This document shows, piece by piece, positions 33,934-42,488 of a DNA stretch of 64,000 nt. Where the stretch lies: positions 1 to 64,000 of the forward strand of contig NZ_BAFP01000130.1 of assembly GCF_000308455.1 (NCBI RefSeq), given 5' to 3'. A program made the translations under genes and the position numbers. This DNA comes from Nocardia abscessus NBRC 100374 (GTDB taxonomy: Bacteria; Actinomycetota; Actinomycetes; Mycobacteriales; Mycobacteriaceae). The notes under the pieces were generated by a model. The model did not search any database and was not told the origin of the DNA. It saw only the letters and a list, made by a program, of their open reading frames with translations. Within the stretch, counting starts at the first letter, position 1; the number at the start of each line of letters is the position of its first letter.

Positions 33934-35304
33934 CTATGAGCCGAAACGTTGCATCCGCGTTGCATCGGCGCCCAGGCGGCGGTCCAGCACCCGGATCTTG
34001 GCTTCGATCTGCGCATACAACGGTGAATCACGATCGACCGTCGCCCGGTAGGCCGCCCATGCCGCGGCGTCCTCGCGCCCCTCCGGGCACGCGGTCCACC
34101 GGCGCAGCGCCGCGGCATCGCAGGAAGCCAGCACCGCGGTGCGCAATCGCACCCGCAGTTCGTCGCGAATGTCGATGATTCCCGGCGCGGTCGACCGAGG
34201 CAGCACCGGCCCGGCATAAAGTCGCAGTGCGGAATCGACATCACCGGAGTCGAGCGCTGCGCGCAATGCCTCGACATCGGTTGCCACCGGAACGCGCAAA
34301 CGGTAGGGCCGCGAACCGAAAACGGCCGGGCCGACCACCGCCCGCAACCGGGACACTGCCGCGCGGATGGTGCCGTTGTCCAGATCGGTGTCGTCGAGCA
34401 GCAGCGCGAGATGGTCGGCGCCGAGCCCCTCCGGATGTTCGGCCAGCAGCAGCAGGATCTCGGCGTGCCGCTGCGACAAGGGAACCCGATCGTCGGCGAC
34501 GCTCAACTGCGGCTGCCCGAGGCCGAGCACGTCGAGCCCGAGCCTGCCGGCGGGGTGCGGCTGCGCCGGGTCACGACGGCCCCGGCCGTCCGCACCGCGC
34601 TCTCCCGCTCGCATCGCGGTGAGCAGCAAGTCCATCTCCGCGGCGGTGGCAGTGGCTTTGACCAGCGCGAGTATCTCCGGCTTGGCCACGCGGACGCCGC
34701 CCGCGATCATCAGCACACCCACCAGCCTGCCGTCCGGATCGTGCACCGGCGCCGCGGCGCCGGTGATCTGGTGCATACGGTGCAGAAAGTGCTCCGGTCC
34801 GTGGATCCACGCGGCGCGACCGGTGCGCACCACCAAGCCGACCGCATTCGTTCCGATGCGGCGCTCGCTCAGATCGTCACCGGCGCGCAGGCCGATCTCG
34901 GCGGCCGCCGCGACCTGCTCGGCGTTGCCGTGCACCGAGAGCACCCGGCCGAACTGATCGGCGACCACGACGATCAAACCCGTTCTGGCCGTGTCCTGTA
35001 CGAGCAGTTTGTCGATCAGCGGCATCAGCGCGGCAATCGGATGGGCCTGGAGATAGCGCTGCAGATCGGCGCCGCGCAGACCGCGGCCGTCGAGGGCATC
35101 CATCGGGTCCACCCCGCCGCGCACACTGCGCAGCCAGGACTCCAGCACGGCAGGACGCAGCAAACCGGCGAGCCGGGCAAGTTGATCGCCACCCGCGCTG
35201 AGATATCCGTGCGCCTGCGCGGCGTAGACTTCGAGCGCACCGAGTTGGGCGCCCGGCTCGACGCCCTGCCGTGGGGGTCGCCCACCTGCGATGTTGCTGA
35301 CCAT
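33934..35304 (-). CDS. GAF-domain transcriptional regulator
   Basis: A 456-residue putative regulator. After a helical N-terminus it has a GAF-type sensor (about residues 100-245: TGLIVVVADQFGRVLSVHG, then GTNAVGLVVRTGRAAWIHG, then AAPVHDPDGRLVGVLMIAGG). The RIGTNA segment is the usual mark of AcoR-like and related GAF regulators. The C-terminal half has a winged-helix-like region (LSQRHAEILLLLAEHP ... TIRAAVSRLRAVVG) followed by helices resembling the bacterial transcriptional activation domain of SARP proteins. It sits on the same strand between mftG (125 bp upstream) and the NRPS operon (400 bp downstream), so it could control either; related GAF regulators often sit next to alcohol or aldehyde oxidation genes. 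The ATG at 35304 is preferred, with AAAGG upstream; the frame extends 12 codons further. Confidence 0.8.
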   Translation of the reverse strand: MVSNIAGGRPPRQGVEPGAQLGALEVYAAQAHGYLSAGGDQLARLAGLLRPAVLESWLRSVRGGVDPMDALDGRGLRGADLQRYLQAHPIAALMPLIDKLLVQDTARTGLIVVVADQFGRVLSVHGNAEQVAAAAEIGLRAGDDLSERRIGTNAVGLVVRTGRAAWIHGPEHFLHRMHQITGAAAPVHDPDGRLVGVLMIAGGVRVAKPEILALVKATATAAEMDLLLTAMRAGERGADGRGRRDPAQPHPAGRLGLDVLGLGQPQLSVADDRVPLSQRHAEILLLLAEHPEGLGADHLALLLDDTDLDNGTIRAAVSRLRAVVGPAVFGSRPYRLRVPVATDVEALRAALDSGDVDSALRLYAGPVLPRSTAPGIIDIRDELRVRLRTAVLASCDAAALRRWTACPEGREDAAAWAAYRATVDRDSPLYAQIEAKIRVLDRRLGADATRMQRFGS

Positions 35305-35429
35305 TTGCCTTTCTTTCCGCCCCAAACTGTACCGGCGCATACCGGGCGGTACCGACCGATGGTGGCGTTTGTCCGCCAGGTCACACCGGATTCACATCCC
35401 CGCAAATTGTGACCCACCCCCCTTTCACT

Positions 35430-36881
35430 TTACGAGGTAAGGTGCGCGGCCACCTTTTCCGCGATCATCATGGTCGTGGCCTGTGGTCCACGACCGAGTG
35501 GCACCGGCACTACGGACAGATCCACGACGGACAATCCGGTGACGCCGTGCACTCGGCACATCTCGTCCACTACCGCCGCCGCGTCGTTTTCCCGTCCCAT
35601 TCGGCAGGTCCCGGACAAATGCTGCGAAGTGGCGAGATTCGCGCGTAACCAGGCGCCGAGATCTCCAGGCTCCGGAATCGGATCGACCGGCCGGGCGTTC
35701 ATTCCTCGCAGCAACCCGCCCGCCGTCGCCACCGCGTCGCGTAACCGGGCACGATCCTGCTCCGCGGTGAGATAGCGATAGTCGATCAGCGGCGCGGCAT
35801 CCGGTTCGGCAGATCTCAAACGCAGCACCCCGGCCGACCGGGGGCGCATCAGCGTGACACCCAGCCGGTGCACGCCCGGCGTGAAGGAGACCGCGTACGG
35901 CCGGATTTCGACGTCATCGACTTCCAGCACCGTCTCCAGCGGAACGGTCGGCGGTTCGGCCACATCGAGCAGGTAGGAGATGCCCACCTCGGGATGGTCG
36001 CTGAACCAGGCGCCGACCGGGGCCGGTTGCACGACGGGGATGCCCAGTGCGCGAAGCTGTCGTGGGTCGCCGACGCCGGAGCGCAGCAGCAGCGCGGCCG
36101 ACTCGATCGCGCCGGCGCAGAGCACGACGCGGTCGGCCCACTCGATGCCGGTCTCGCCGTCGCGCACGCACTCCACACCGACCGCCCGCGTCCCGTCGAA
36201 GCGGATGCGCGTGACGACCGTTTCCGCGGCGACGGTCAAGTTCGGGCGCGACAGCGCGGGCAGCAGATAGCCGACCCCGGGGCCGATCCGCCTGCCCTGG
36301 TCGCAATTGCACGGCACCGCCCCGACACCCTCGCCGCTGCCGGGCGCGTTGAGATCCGGCACTTCGGCGAATCCGGCGGCCAGGCACGCCTGCGCGAACG
36401 CCGCACTGACCGGAGCGGGGTGCGGCGCGCGCCGCACCGGAATGGGGCCGCGGTCACCGTGCCATGGCTGATCGCCGAAGTCCAGGTCCCGCTCGATCCG
36501 GCAGTACAGCGGCAGCACGGATGCGAACGACCAGGCGTCCGAACCGCCGAGCACGCGGGTCCATGCGTCGAAATCCGCCACCGTGCCCCGGACGAAGTAA
36601 CCGCCGTTGACCGCCCCCGAGCCGCCGATCAGCCTGCCGCGCAGGATGGTTCCCGGCACCGGCGGGTCGTCGGCGAGGACGACCTCGTAACGCCACAGCC
36701 ACTCCGCCTCCGGCCCGATCGGAAGCGCGGCGGCGTCCATCAACTCGGCGGGCATCGCGTCCAGACCGGCCCACAGGGCACCGGCTTCGAGCAGCCGCAC
36801 GGTGTGCGCCGGATCGGCGCTCAATCGCTCCGCCAGGACACACCCGGCGGTACCGCCCCCGACGATGAGCGTGTCGGCCAT
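35430..36881 (-). CDS. mftG: Mycofactocin system GMC-family oxidoreductase
   Basis: A 483-residue FAD-dependent GMC oxidoreductase. The N-terminus has the dinucleotide-binding motif (DTLIVGGGTAGCVLAERL), followed by the GMC signature (RGRLIGGSGAVNGGYFVRG). The C-terminus ends with SGTCRMGRENDAAAVVDEMCRVHGVTGLSVVDLSVVP and the GPQATTMMIAEKVA helix. MftG is the GMC enzyme linked to mycofactocin clusters, known to help re-oxidise the reduced cofactor by passing electrons toward respiration. The assignment rests on its position downstream of mftF and mftA-BC on the same strand; a GMC alcohol oxidase is the alternative by sequence alone. The start has GGGAG five bases upstream. Confidence 0.85.
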   Translation of the reverse strand: MADTLIVGGGTAGCVLAERLSADPAHTVRLLEAGALWAGLDAMPAELMDAAALPIGPEAEWLWRYEVVLADDPPVPGTILRGRLIGGSGAVNGGYFVRGTVADFDAWTRVLGGSDAWSFASVLPLYCRIERDLDFGDQPWHGDRGPIPVRRAPHPAPVSAAFAQACLAAGFAEVPDLNAPGSGEGVGAVPCNCDQGRRIGPGVGYLLPALSRPNLTVAAETVVTRIRFDGTRAVGVECVRDGETGIEWADRVVLCAGAIESAALLLRSGVGDPRQLRALGIPVVQPAPVGAWFSDHPEVGISYLLDVAEPPTVPLETVLEVDDVEIRPYAVSFTPGVHRLGVTLMRPRSAGVLRLRSAEPDAAPLIDYRYLTAEQDRARLRDAVATAGGLLRGMNARPVDPIPEPGDLGAWLRANLATSQHLSGTCRMGRENDAAAVVDEMCRVHGVTGLSVVDLSVVPVPLGRGPQATTMMIAEKVAAHLTS

Positions 36882-36980
36882 TCGGACTCCCGTTCGGTAT
36901 CTCGGCGCGGCCCGCGTCGCCGGGCGGCGGCGTGGCGTCGGTGCGGGCCGGATCAGGTCATCGCGGGTGGTTCGGGTGGA

Positions 36981-38417
36981 TCAGCGCGACGGTGTGGTGG
37001 GTTTCAGCGCCTCCAGGCTGCGAGCCCGGAAGGCGCCCAGCCACAGGCCAGTGCCGTAGGCGATGTCGTCGAGCCGCTTGTAGGCCACGTAGCGCACCGG
37101 ATCAAGGCCGCCCGCGTCGCGGTGGGTGAACCAGTCGGCCAGTCCGTCCGCGATGGCCATGGTGACCGCGATCCGCCGGATGCGCCGCGATACCACCATC
37201 GCCAGCAGCGTGATCGGCCAGTAGTGCCTGCACATCGCCGAGGCCAGACGCCATAGCCCGGCGAAGAAGCCGCGCGCCAAGTAGATCGAGGCGATCCGGG
37301 TGGGGTTGTCCAGCCCGGCGAAGACGCGGCGCAGCCGGGCCAGCGCGGTGATCAGGGTGACGACGCCGCCGAGCAGTCCCCACTTGGTCAGCGTCGCGAA
37401 CAGGAACGCGGCCAGCAGCGTCCAGGACGGCACCGACAGCGGTGAGACCGTTCCCGCGTGCCGCTCGCCCAGCGGCGCGGCGCCGGTGCCGTAGAACAGC
37501 TTTCGGCCGAACCAGTCCCGGAAGCACACCCGGTGGTCGTGCGCCACGTGCGCCGCGGGCTCGTAGCGCAGCCGCCAGCCCGCCTGCTCCAGCCGCCAGC
37601 ACAGGTCGACGTCCTCGGCGACGTGCATCGACTCGTCGAAGCCGCCTTGTCCCAGCAGCGCCCTGCGCCTCGCCAGCAGCGCCGCGCTCGGCACATAGGA
37701 CACCAGGCCGCGCGAGTGCACGGCCGCCTCGCGCCGGCCCAGATCCAGTGACGAGCGGGTGTGCTCGTAGCGCGCCAGCGCGTTGGACTCCGGGTCCAGC
37801 GCGACGATCCGCGGGGCGACCAGCGCCACTCCCGGGTCGCTGAAGTGGCCGAGCATCACCTCCAGCCATCCGCTGCGCGGCACCACGTCGGAATCCAGGA
37901 ACGCGACGAAGTCGGTTGTCGCCGCGCGTAAACCGGCGTTGCGGGCGGCGGCGGGCCCTTGCTTACGGTCGTGGCGCAGCACGGTCACCCGGCAGCGGGT
38001 GCCGCGATTGCGCGGGATCCGGACCGGTTGATCGGACCCGTCGTCGACCACGATGACGTTGTGCCCGCGCAGCGCGGCCAGCAGCCGCGCCAGCCCCTCC
38101 GCGTTGTTGTGCAGCGGCACGATGACGGTGACATCCTCCGGCGAAGGCAGCAGCCGGGGGCGGGGATTGGCCACTCCGGAGTCGAGCAGCCGTCTGGCAA
38201 CGACGGCGGACTTCGGGCCGGTCACCTCGAGGTACCCGTCGCCGATCATCTCGGCGGCCTCCGGGGCAAGTCGCAGCAACCGGGCGGGCGAACCGCCGAT
38301 CAGGACCCGCCCACCGGAGTATGCGCGTACCCGAGGATCGATCCGCACCCCGAATCCATCGGGCAGGCGATCATGGCGCATTCCTGGCATGCTAGGCGGA
38401 GTTTCGGGTGCGGACAT
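36981..38417 (-). CDS. mftF: Mycofactocin glycosyltransferase
   Basis: A membrane-associated family 2 glycosyltransferase of about 478 residues that extends the glucose chain on mycofactocin. The N-terminus carries the MftF opening (RLPDGFGVRIDPRVRAYSGG). The GT-A core has VTVIVPLHNNAEGLARLL, IVVVDDGSD and FVAFLDSDVVPRSGW (DxD), and an EDVDLCWRL segment. Hydrophobic helices follow near residues 330-380 and 400-420. The start is uncertain: ATG at 38417 is used, GTG/ATG sites upstream to 38525 and an ATG at 38390 are possible, and none has a good ribosome site. About 195 bp separate it from the upstream mftB-mftC gene, where mftD and mftE usually lie; only a short CCCGGT/ACCGGG stem is seen there. 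Confidence 0.9.
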   Translation of the reverse strand: MSAPETPPSMPGMRHDRLPDGFGVRIDPRVRAYSGGRVLIGGSPARLLRLAPEAAEMIGDGYLEVTGPKSAVVARRLLDSGVANPRPRLLPSPEDVTVIVPLHNNAEGLARLLAALRGHNVIVVDDGSDQPVRIPRNRGTRCRVTVLRHDRKQGPAAARNAGLRAATTDFVAFLDSDVVPRSGWLEVMLGHFSDPGVALVAPRIVALDPESNALARYEHTRSSLDLGRREAAVHSRGLVSYVPSAALLARRRALLGQGGFDESMHVAEDVDLCWRLEQAGWRLRYEPAAHVAHDHRVCFRDWFGRKLFYGTGAAPLGERHAGTVSPLSVPSWTLLAAFLFATLTKWGLLGGVVTLITALARLRRVFAGLDNPTRIASIYLARGFFAGLWRLASAMCRHYWPITLLAMVVSRRIRRIAVTMAIADGLADWFTHRDAGGLDPVRYVAYKRLDDIAYGTGLWLGAFRARSLEALKPTTPSR

Positions 38418-38612
38418 CAACAGTCCGGAAAAATCGGCAGAATTCCGGGCGAAACCGGCCCGCCACCGGAAGCGACCCGCCCCGCTGCCGATGCCGGGAG
38501 TTCGCCAACGGGCCTGTCCCAGCATCCGGCAACGCGGCGGCTATCACCCGGTAGCAAACCGGGCAATAGCCGAATCCGGGCATTTAGCATACTTTCAGCA
38601 AACTCAATGGTG

Positions 38613-40166
38613 TCATGCCAGCGGACTCTCGTCGCAGGCCCGCGACGGACGCCGGTCCGGCGAGAATCCGGCCGGGCGCGTCGCGCTCAAGGTCAACGGG
38701 ATCGGCCCGCCCTTGCGCGCGCCCGCCCGCGGCGCGACCCGGCGCGAGTGGTCGACCGACGAACGCGGGATCATCCGCGCGGTATCGGCCAGCGCCGCCT
38801 CGCCGTAGCCCTGGACGCACTCCGGGTCCGGTCCGTCGGCGGGCAGCCCGGTGAAGAACTTCGCCGCCATGCAGCCGCCCCGGCACGCGTCGTAGTGGCT
38901 GCACGACGCGCACGCACCGCCGCCGGTGGGCTCGCGCAGCTCCCCGAACAATTCCGAGGACCGCCATACGGCGCCGAAACCGCCTTCGGTCACCACGTTT
39001 CCGGCATGGAACCGGTCGTGAATGGCGAACGGGCAGGCATAGACGTCGCCCACCGGGTCGACCAGGCAGACCACCCGCCCGGCGCCGCACATGTTCAGGC
39101 CAGGCAGCGCCTGGCCGAACGCGGACAGGTGGAAGAACGAGTCGCCGGTGAGCACGCCCTCCCCGTTGCGCAGCAACCAGTCGTAGAGCACGCGCTGCTG
39201 GTCGGGAGTCGGGTGCAGCTCGTCCCACACGTCCGCGCCCCGCCCCGACGGCCGCAGCCTGGTCAGACGCAAGGTGGCGCCGTACCTTTCGGCGATCGCC
39301 CGGAACTGGTCGAGCTGTTCGATGTTGTGCCTGGTGGCCACCACCGACAGCTTCGCGTCCTGGAAACCCGCCGCGGCGAGGTTCTCCAGTGCGCGAATGG
39401 CCATGTCGTAGGAGCCGGGACCGCGCACGGCGTCGTTGACCGCCGCGTCGGCGCCGTCCAGCGACACCTGCACGTCGACGTAGTCACTGGCCGCGAGCCG
39501 GGCCGCGACCTCGGGCGTGATCCGAACCCCGTTGGTGGAGAACTTCACTCCCACATGGTGCGCGGTCGCGTAGTCGACCAGCTCCCAGAAGTCCGGGCGC
39601 ACCGTGGGCTCGCCGCCGCCGATGTTCACGTAGAACACCTGCATGCGCTCGAACTCGTCGATCAGCGCCTTGCACTGCTCGGTGCTCAGCTCGCGCGGGT
39701 CCCGCCGGCCCGAGGAGGACAGGCAGTGCACGCAGGACAGATTGCAGGCGTAGGTGAGTTCCCAGGTCAGGCAGATCGGCGCGGCGAGGCCGGACTCGAA
39801 GCGGTCCACCAGGCGCACCGCCGCGTCCGACGGCGGGACCACCCCCGCCGTGGACGGCGCCGGAGCCGCGCTCGCGACGGCTGCTGCCGCCGGTGCGCCG
39901 GCCGGAGCACCGACGATCATCTCCGAATCGGCGAGCTGTGTCAGCGCTTCGACGTAGGCCGCGGTACCGGCCTCCGGCACGCCCGCGGCACGCAGCGCGG
40001 TGCGGGCCGAGACGTGCTCCGGCAACGAGCGCACGATCTCGACGATCCGCGGACTCTTCAGGAAGGAGAGTTTGCGCGTGCCGAAGTGGTAGAGCAGCGC
40101 GCCGAAGGGCTCCGGCCGCAGCGCCACGCGCGGGTGCAGCTGCCAGCGGGTATCGAGATCGAGCAT
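38613..40166 (-). CDS. mftC: Fused mycofactocin chaperone and radical SAM maturase (MftB-MftC)
   Basis: A 517-residue fusion of two proteins that are usually separate. Residues 1-88 match MftB, the RiPP recognition element that presents the MftA peptide (LDTRWQLHPRVALRPEPFGA, then a short winged-helix-like part). An Ala/Pro-rich linker follows (about 86-112). The rest is MftC, the radical SAM enzyme that decarboxylates the C-terminal Tyr of MftA and joins it to Val. The cluster-binding cysteines are C141, C145 and C148 (CNLSCVHC). GGGEP is at about 180, and a SPASM region has CGAGRVVCLV, VYACPF and CASCSHYDACRGGC. mftA lies 16 bases upstream. Fusion keeps substrate delivery and catalysis in one chain. 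A sequencing error removing a stop is unlikely, since the linker is a coherent low-complexity spacer. Confidence 0.9.
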   Translation of the reverse strand: MLDLDTRWQLHPRVALRPEPFGALLYHFGTRKLSFLKSPRIVEIVRSLPEHVSARTALRAAGVPEAGTAAYVEALTQLADSEMIVGAPAGAPAAAAVASAAPAPSTAGVVPPSDAAVRLVDRFESGLAAPICLTWELTYACNLSCVHCLSSSGRRDPRELSTEQCKALIDEFERMQVFYVNIGGGEPTVRPDFWELVDYATAHHVGVKFSTNGVRITPEVAARLAASDYVDVQVSLDGADAAVNDAVRGPGSYDMAIRALENLAAAGFQDAKLSVVATRHNIEQLDQFRAIAERYGATLRLTRLRPSGRGADVWDELHPTPDQQRVLYDWLLRNGEGVLTGDSFFHLSAFGQALPGLNMCGAGRVVCLVDPVGDVYACPFAIHDRFHAGNVVTEGGFGAVWRSSELFGELREPTGGGACASCSHYDACRGGCMAAKFFTGLPADGPDPECVQGYGEAALADTARMIPRSSVDHSRRVAPRAGARKGGPIPLTLSATRPAGFSPDRRPSRACDESPLA

Positions 40167-40182
40167 GGTTCTCGACCGCCTG

Positions 40183-40332
40183 TCAGTAGACGCCGCACAT
40201 GCCGTCGATGGACACCTCTTCGATGAGGCTCTCCTCGACCAGCGGCGCCTCGTCGGCCGACCGCGCCGCGGCGGTCTCCATCCGTCCGGTGTTGTCGGTG
40301 TCGGCGTGTCCGATGGACCCGTATTCCGGCAT
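40183..40332 (-). CDS. mftA: Mycofactocin precursor peptide
   Basis: A 49-residue RiPP precursor. The last 20 residues hold the family core: an acidic leader (LVEESLIEEV) followed by the invariant tail SIDGMCGVY, whose final Val-Tyr becomes the redox cofactor premycofactocin. The ATG at 40332 is preferred because GGAGG lies five bases upstream; a GTG at 40389 would add 19 residues without a good site. It is first in the minus-strand mft operon, 16 bases before the mftB-mftC fusion, and is divergent from a TetR regulator. Too short for many gene callers. Confidence 0.95.
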   Translation of the reverse strand: MPEYGSIGHADTDNTGRMETAAARSADEAPLVEESLIEEVSIDGMCGVY

Positions 40333-40683
40333 GGCTACCTCCGCGAGGACGATCCGTGTGCCGGACTGCCCGGTGCAGTCCGTGCTCACACAATAACGTC
40401 ATAAACTGACAAAACAACAGGTTTCACTTACCGGACCGGCGATCGCCCGTATACCGGCTGCCGCACACCCGGGACGACCGGCCGATTCGGCCGCACGCCG
40501 AGGGGAACAGGCGGCGACGGAGTCCACATCCGGCGCTCTAGACTGCGGGTGGCAAGCAGCTGAACGGAATGTGACGGGCGGCACACGCCCGCAGTGGTAG
40601 AGGTGGCATGGGAGTCGGACGAATGCAGGCGAACGGGGGCGGCAGCACGCCGTGGTGCGAGCATCAGGCCCGGAGGCGGAAGC
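40333..40683. promoter_or_regulatory. Divergent promoter region between mftA and a TetR regulator
   Basis: About 350 bp without a gene. The part next to mftA (40390-40435) is AT-rich and holds GTCATAAACTGAC, a short dyad with GTCA/TGAC arms. It is a plausible promoter or operator for mftA, possibly bound by the divergent TetR protein. No clean -35/-10 pair was identified. The part near the TetR start is GC-rich and ends in GGAGGCGGAAGC before the TTG at 40684. Confidence 0.4.
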
Positions 40684-41322
40684 TTGCGTAACCACGGAGG
40701 GCCCGCGAGCACCACGAGCCGAACACTGTCGGAGTCCGAGATCGTCGAGGCCGCGCTGCGGGTGGTTCGCGAGGACGGCGTGGAGAAGTTGTCGATGCGG
40801 CGACTGTCCCGCGAACTCGGCGTCTCCCCGATGGCGCCCTACTACTACGTCGCGGACAAGCGCGAGTTGCTCGACCTCGTCGCCAGCGCGGCGCTGACCG
40901 GAGTGCGCACGCCACCGCCAGAATCCGGGTCGTGGCAGCACCGGTTGCGCGACCTCGTCGACCAGATCGACGAGAAGCTGCGCAAGCATCCGGGTCTCGG
41001 CGACATCCTCATCGAGCAGATGCTCGGCAAACAGCTGGACCTGATCGCCGCGATCATGGACATCCTGGACGACGCGGGCTTCGGCGACCGCAACATACTG
41101 GCCGCCTACGCGACGATCCACACCTATCTGTTCGGTCGCAGCCGGGTGAACCCGCGCGACCGCTCCGCACCGGCCGACGTGACACTGCCCCCCGTTGTCG
41201 AGCGGGCTACCCGCTACATCGGCGACCTGCGCGGACGCTATTCCTACGACTTCGGCATGGACGTGCTGATCGCCGGTCTCGAAGCCCAGCTTGTCCGTCA
41301 GGCGACCACCGACGTACGATGA
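40684..41322 (+). CDS. TetR-family transcriptional regulator
   Basis: About 212 residues with an N-terminal TetR helix-turn-helix (SESEIVEAALRVVREDGVEKLSMRRLSRELGVSPMAPYYYVADK) and an all-helical ligand-binding half. It is divergent from mftA, where MftR lies in many mycofactocin clusters. However, its HTH is not of the canonical MftR type, which usually reads RRTFFRYFPSKN in the recognition-helix region, so I do not call it mftR. The TTG at 40684 is chosen for its upstream GGAGG; the frame is open back to 40594. It ends three bases before the KstR-like operator of kshB. Targets could be the mft operon or itself. Confidence 0.75.
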   Translation: MRNHGGPASTTSRTLSESEIVEAALRVVREDGVEKLSMRRLSRELGVSPMAPYYYVADKRELLDLVASAALTGVRTPPPESGSWQHRLRDLVDQIDEKLRKHPGLGDILIEQMLGKQLDLIAAIMDILDDAGFGDRNILAAYATIHTYLFGRSRVNPRDRSAPADVTLPPVVERATRYIGDLRGRYSYDFGMDVLIAGLEAQLVRQATTDVR

Positions 41323-41325
41323 AAC

Positions 41326-41339
41326 TGAAACACGTTCTA
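41326..41339 (+). promoter_or_regulatory. KstR-like operator upstream of kshB
   Basis: TGAAACACGTTCTA fits the KstR consensus TNNAACNNGTTNNA at every fixed position. KstR is the cholesterol-responsive TetR repressor of steroid catabolism in mycolic-acid actinomycetes. The site lies between the TetR stop and the kshB start, 44 bases before the ATG, and kshB is an established KstR target in Mycobacterium. The match was made by eye. Confidence 0.7.
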
Positions 41340-41383
41340 GTTTTGGCGTCGCGGAATGCCCATGCCAGGTTCGAGAGGACGAC

Positions 41384-42439
41384 ATGACCACTGTCGAGGT
41401 TCCACACGGCTCGCGCTCGGTCGTGCTGCGGGTGTCCGCGGTCATCGCCGAGACGGCCGACACCCGCTCGCTGGTCTTCGACGTTCCCGACGAGCTGGCC
41501 GAGAAGTTCCGCTACCAGCCGGGACAGTTCCTCACCCTGCGCATCCCCAGTGACCGGACCGGCTCGGTGGCGCGGTGCTACTCGCTGGCCAGCTCGCCCT
41601 ACACCGATGACCGCCCGAAGGTGACCGTCAAGCGGACCGACGGCGGCTTCGGGTCGAACTGGGTGTGCGACAACGTGCAAGCGGGCGACCTGATCGAGGT
41701 GCTGCCGCCCTCGGGCGTCTTCACCCCGAAGGACCTGGACGACGATCTGCTGCTGTTCGGCGCGGGCAGCGGCATCACGCCGGTCATGTCCATCCTGAAG
41801 TCGGCGCTGGCCCGCGGCAACGGCCGCATCGTGCTGGTCTACGCCAACCGCGACCACGAGTCGGTGATCTTCGCCGGCGAGCTGCGCGACCTGGCGGACA
41901 AGCACCCGCAGCGCCTCACCGTGATCCACTGGCTGGAATACCTGCAGGGCTTGCCGACCGCCGACGCGCTGGCCACCCTCGTCGCGCCGTATCGCGGCTA
42001 CGACGCGTTCATGTGCGGGCCCAAGCCCTTCATGGACCGCGTGCACGACGCGCTCGCGCAACTGGGCGTGCCCCGCTCGCGCACGCACGCCGAGGTGTTC
42101 AACTCGCTGGCCGGCGACCCGTTCGCCGATCAGGCGCCGGTCGAGGTCTCCGACGAGGAGGCGGCCGACGCGGCGACCGTCGAGGTCGAACTCGACGGCG
42201 AAGTGCACGAGCTGAAATGGCCGCGCAAGCAGACGCTGGTCGACATCATGCTGGCCAAGGGATTGGACGTGCCCTATTCCTGCCAGGAAGGCGAATGCGG
42301 TTCGTGCGCTTGCACGGTGCTGGAAGGCAAGGTCGAAATGGACAACGCCGAAATTCTCGACCCGGAGGATATCGAGAACGGTTATATCCTCGGCTGCCAA
42401 GCGCACCCGGTGACCGACCACCTGAAGATCCAGTTCTGA
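41384..42439 (+). CDS. kshB: 3-ketosteroid 9-alpha-hydroxylase reductase subunit
   Basis: A 351-residue ferredoxin reductase that passes electrons from NADH to the KshA oxygenase, which opens the steroid B ring. Domains: FAD-binding barrel (YQPGQFLTLRIP, RCYSLASSP), NAD-binding domain (LLLFGAGSGITPVMSI, and YDAFMCGPKPFM) and a C-terminal plant-type 2Fe-2S domain with cysteines in CQEGECGSCACTVLEGKVEM and a final one in ILGCQAHP. Length and order match KshB/Rv3571. The ATG at 41384 has GAGAGGAC upstream; the open frame reaches 31 codons further into the TetR gene. A KstR-like operator just upstream supports a steroid role. Related reductases for other Rieske oxygenases are the alternative; no kshA lies in the window. 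Confidence 0.85.
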   Translation: MTTVEVPHGSRSVVLRVSAVIAETADTRSLVFDVPDELAEKFRYQPGQFLTLRIPSDRTGSVARCYSLASSPYTDDRPKVTVKRTDGGFGSNWVCDNVQAGDLIEVLPPSGVFTPKDLDDDLLLFGAGSGITPVMSILKSALARGNGRIVLVYANRDHESVIFAGELRDLADKHPQRLTVIHWLEYLQGLPTADALATLVAPYRGYDAFMCGPKPFMDRVHDALAQLGVPRSRTHAEVFNSLAGDPFADQAPVEVSDEEAADAATVEVELDGEVHELKWPRKQTLVDIMLAKGLDVPYSCQEGECGSCACTVLEGKVEMDNAEILDPEDIENGYILGCQAHPVTDHLKIQF

Positions 42440-42453
42440 GCCGACCAGGATCC

Positions 42454-42473
42454 CGAACGCAATTTTGCGTTCG
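42454..42473. terminator. Hairpin terminator between kshB and alkD-like gene
   Basis: CGAACGCAA (42454-42462) and TTGCGTTCG (42465-42473) are perfect 9-bp arms around a two-base TT. The palindrome's centre supplies T runs on both strands. It lies 15 bases after the kshB stop and 16 before the stop of the convergent DNA-repair gene, so it can serve both. Confidence 0.7.
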
Positions 42474-42488
42474 CCCGGAATCGCGGCA

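Noticed and set aside
40684..41322. Canonical mftR
   Set aside because: The position fits, but the helix-turn-helix does not match the MftR type I know; called only as a TetR protein.
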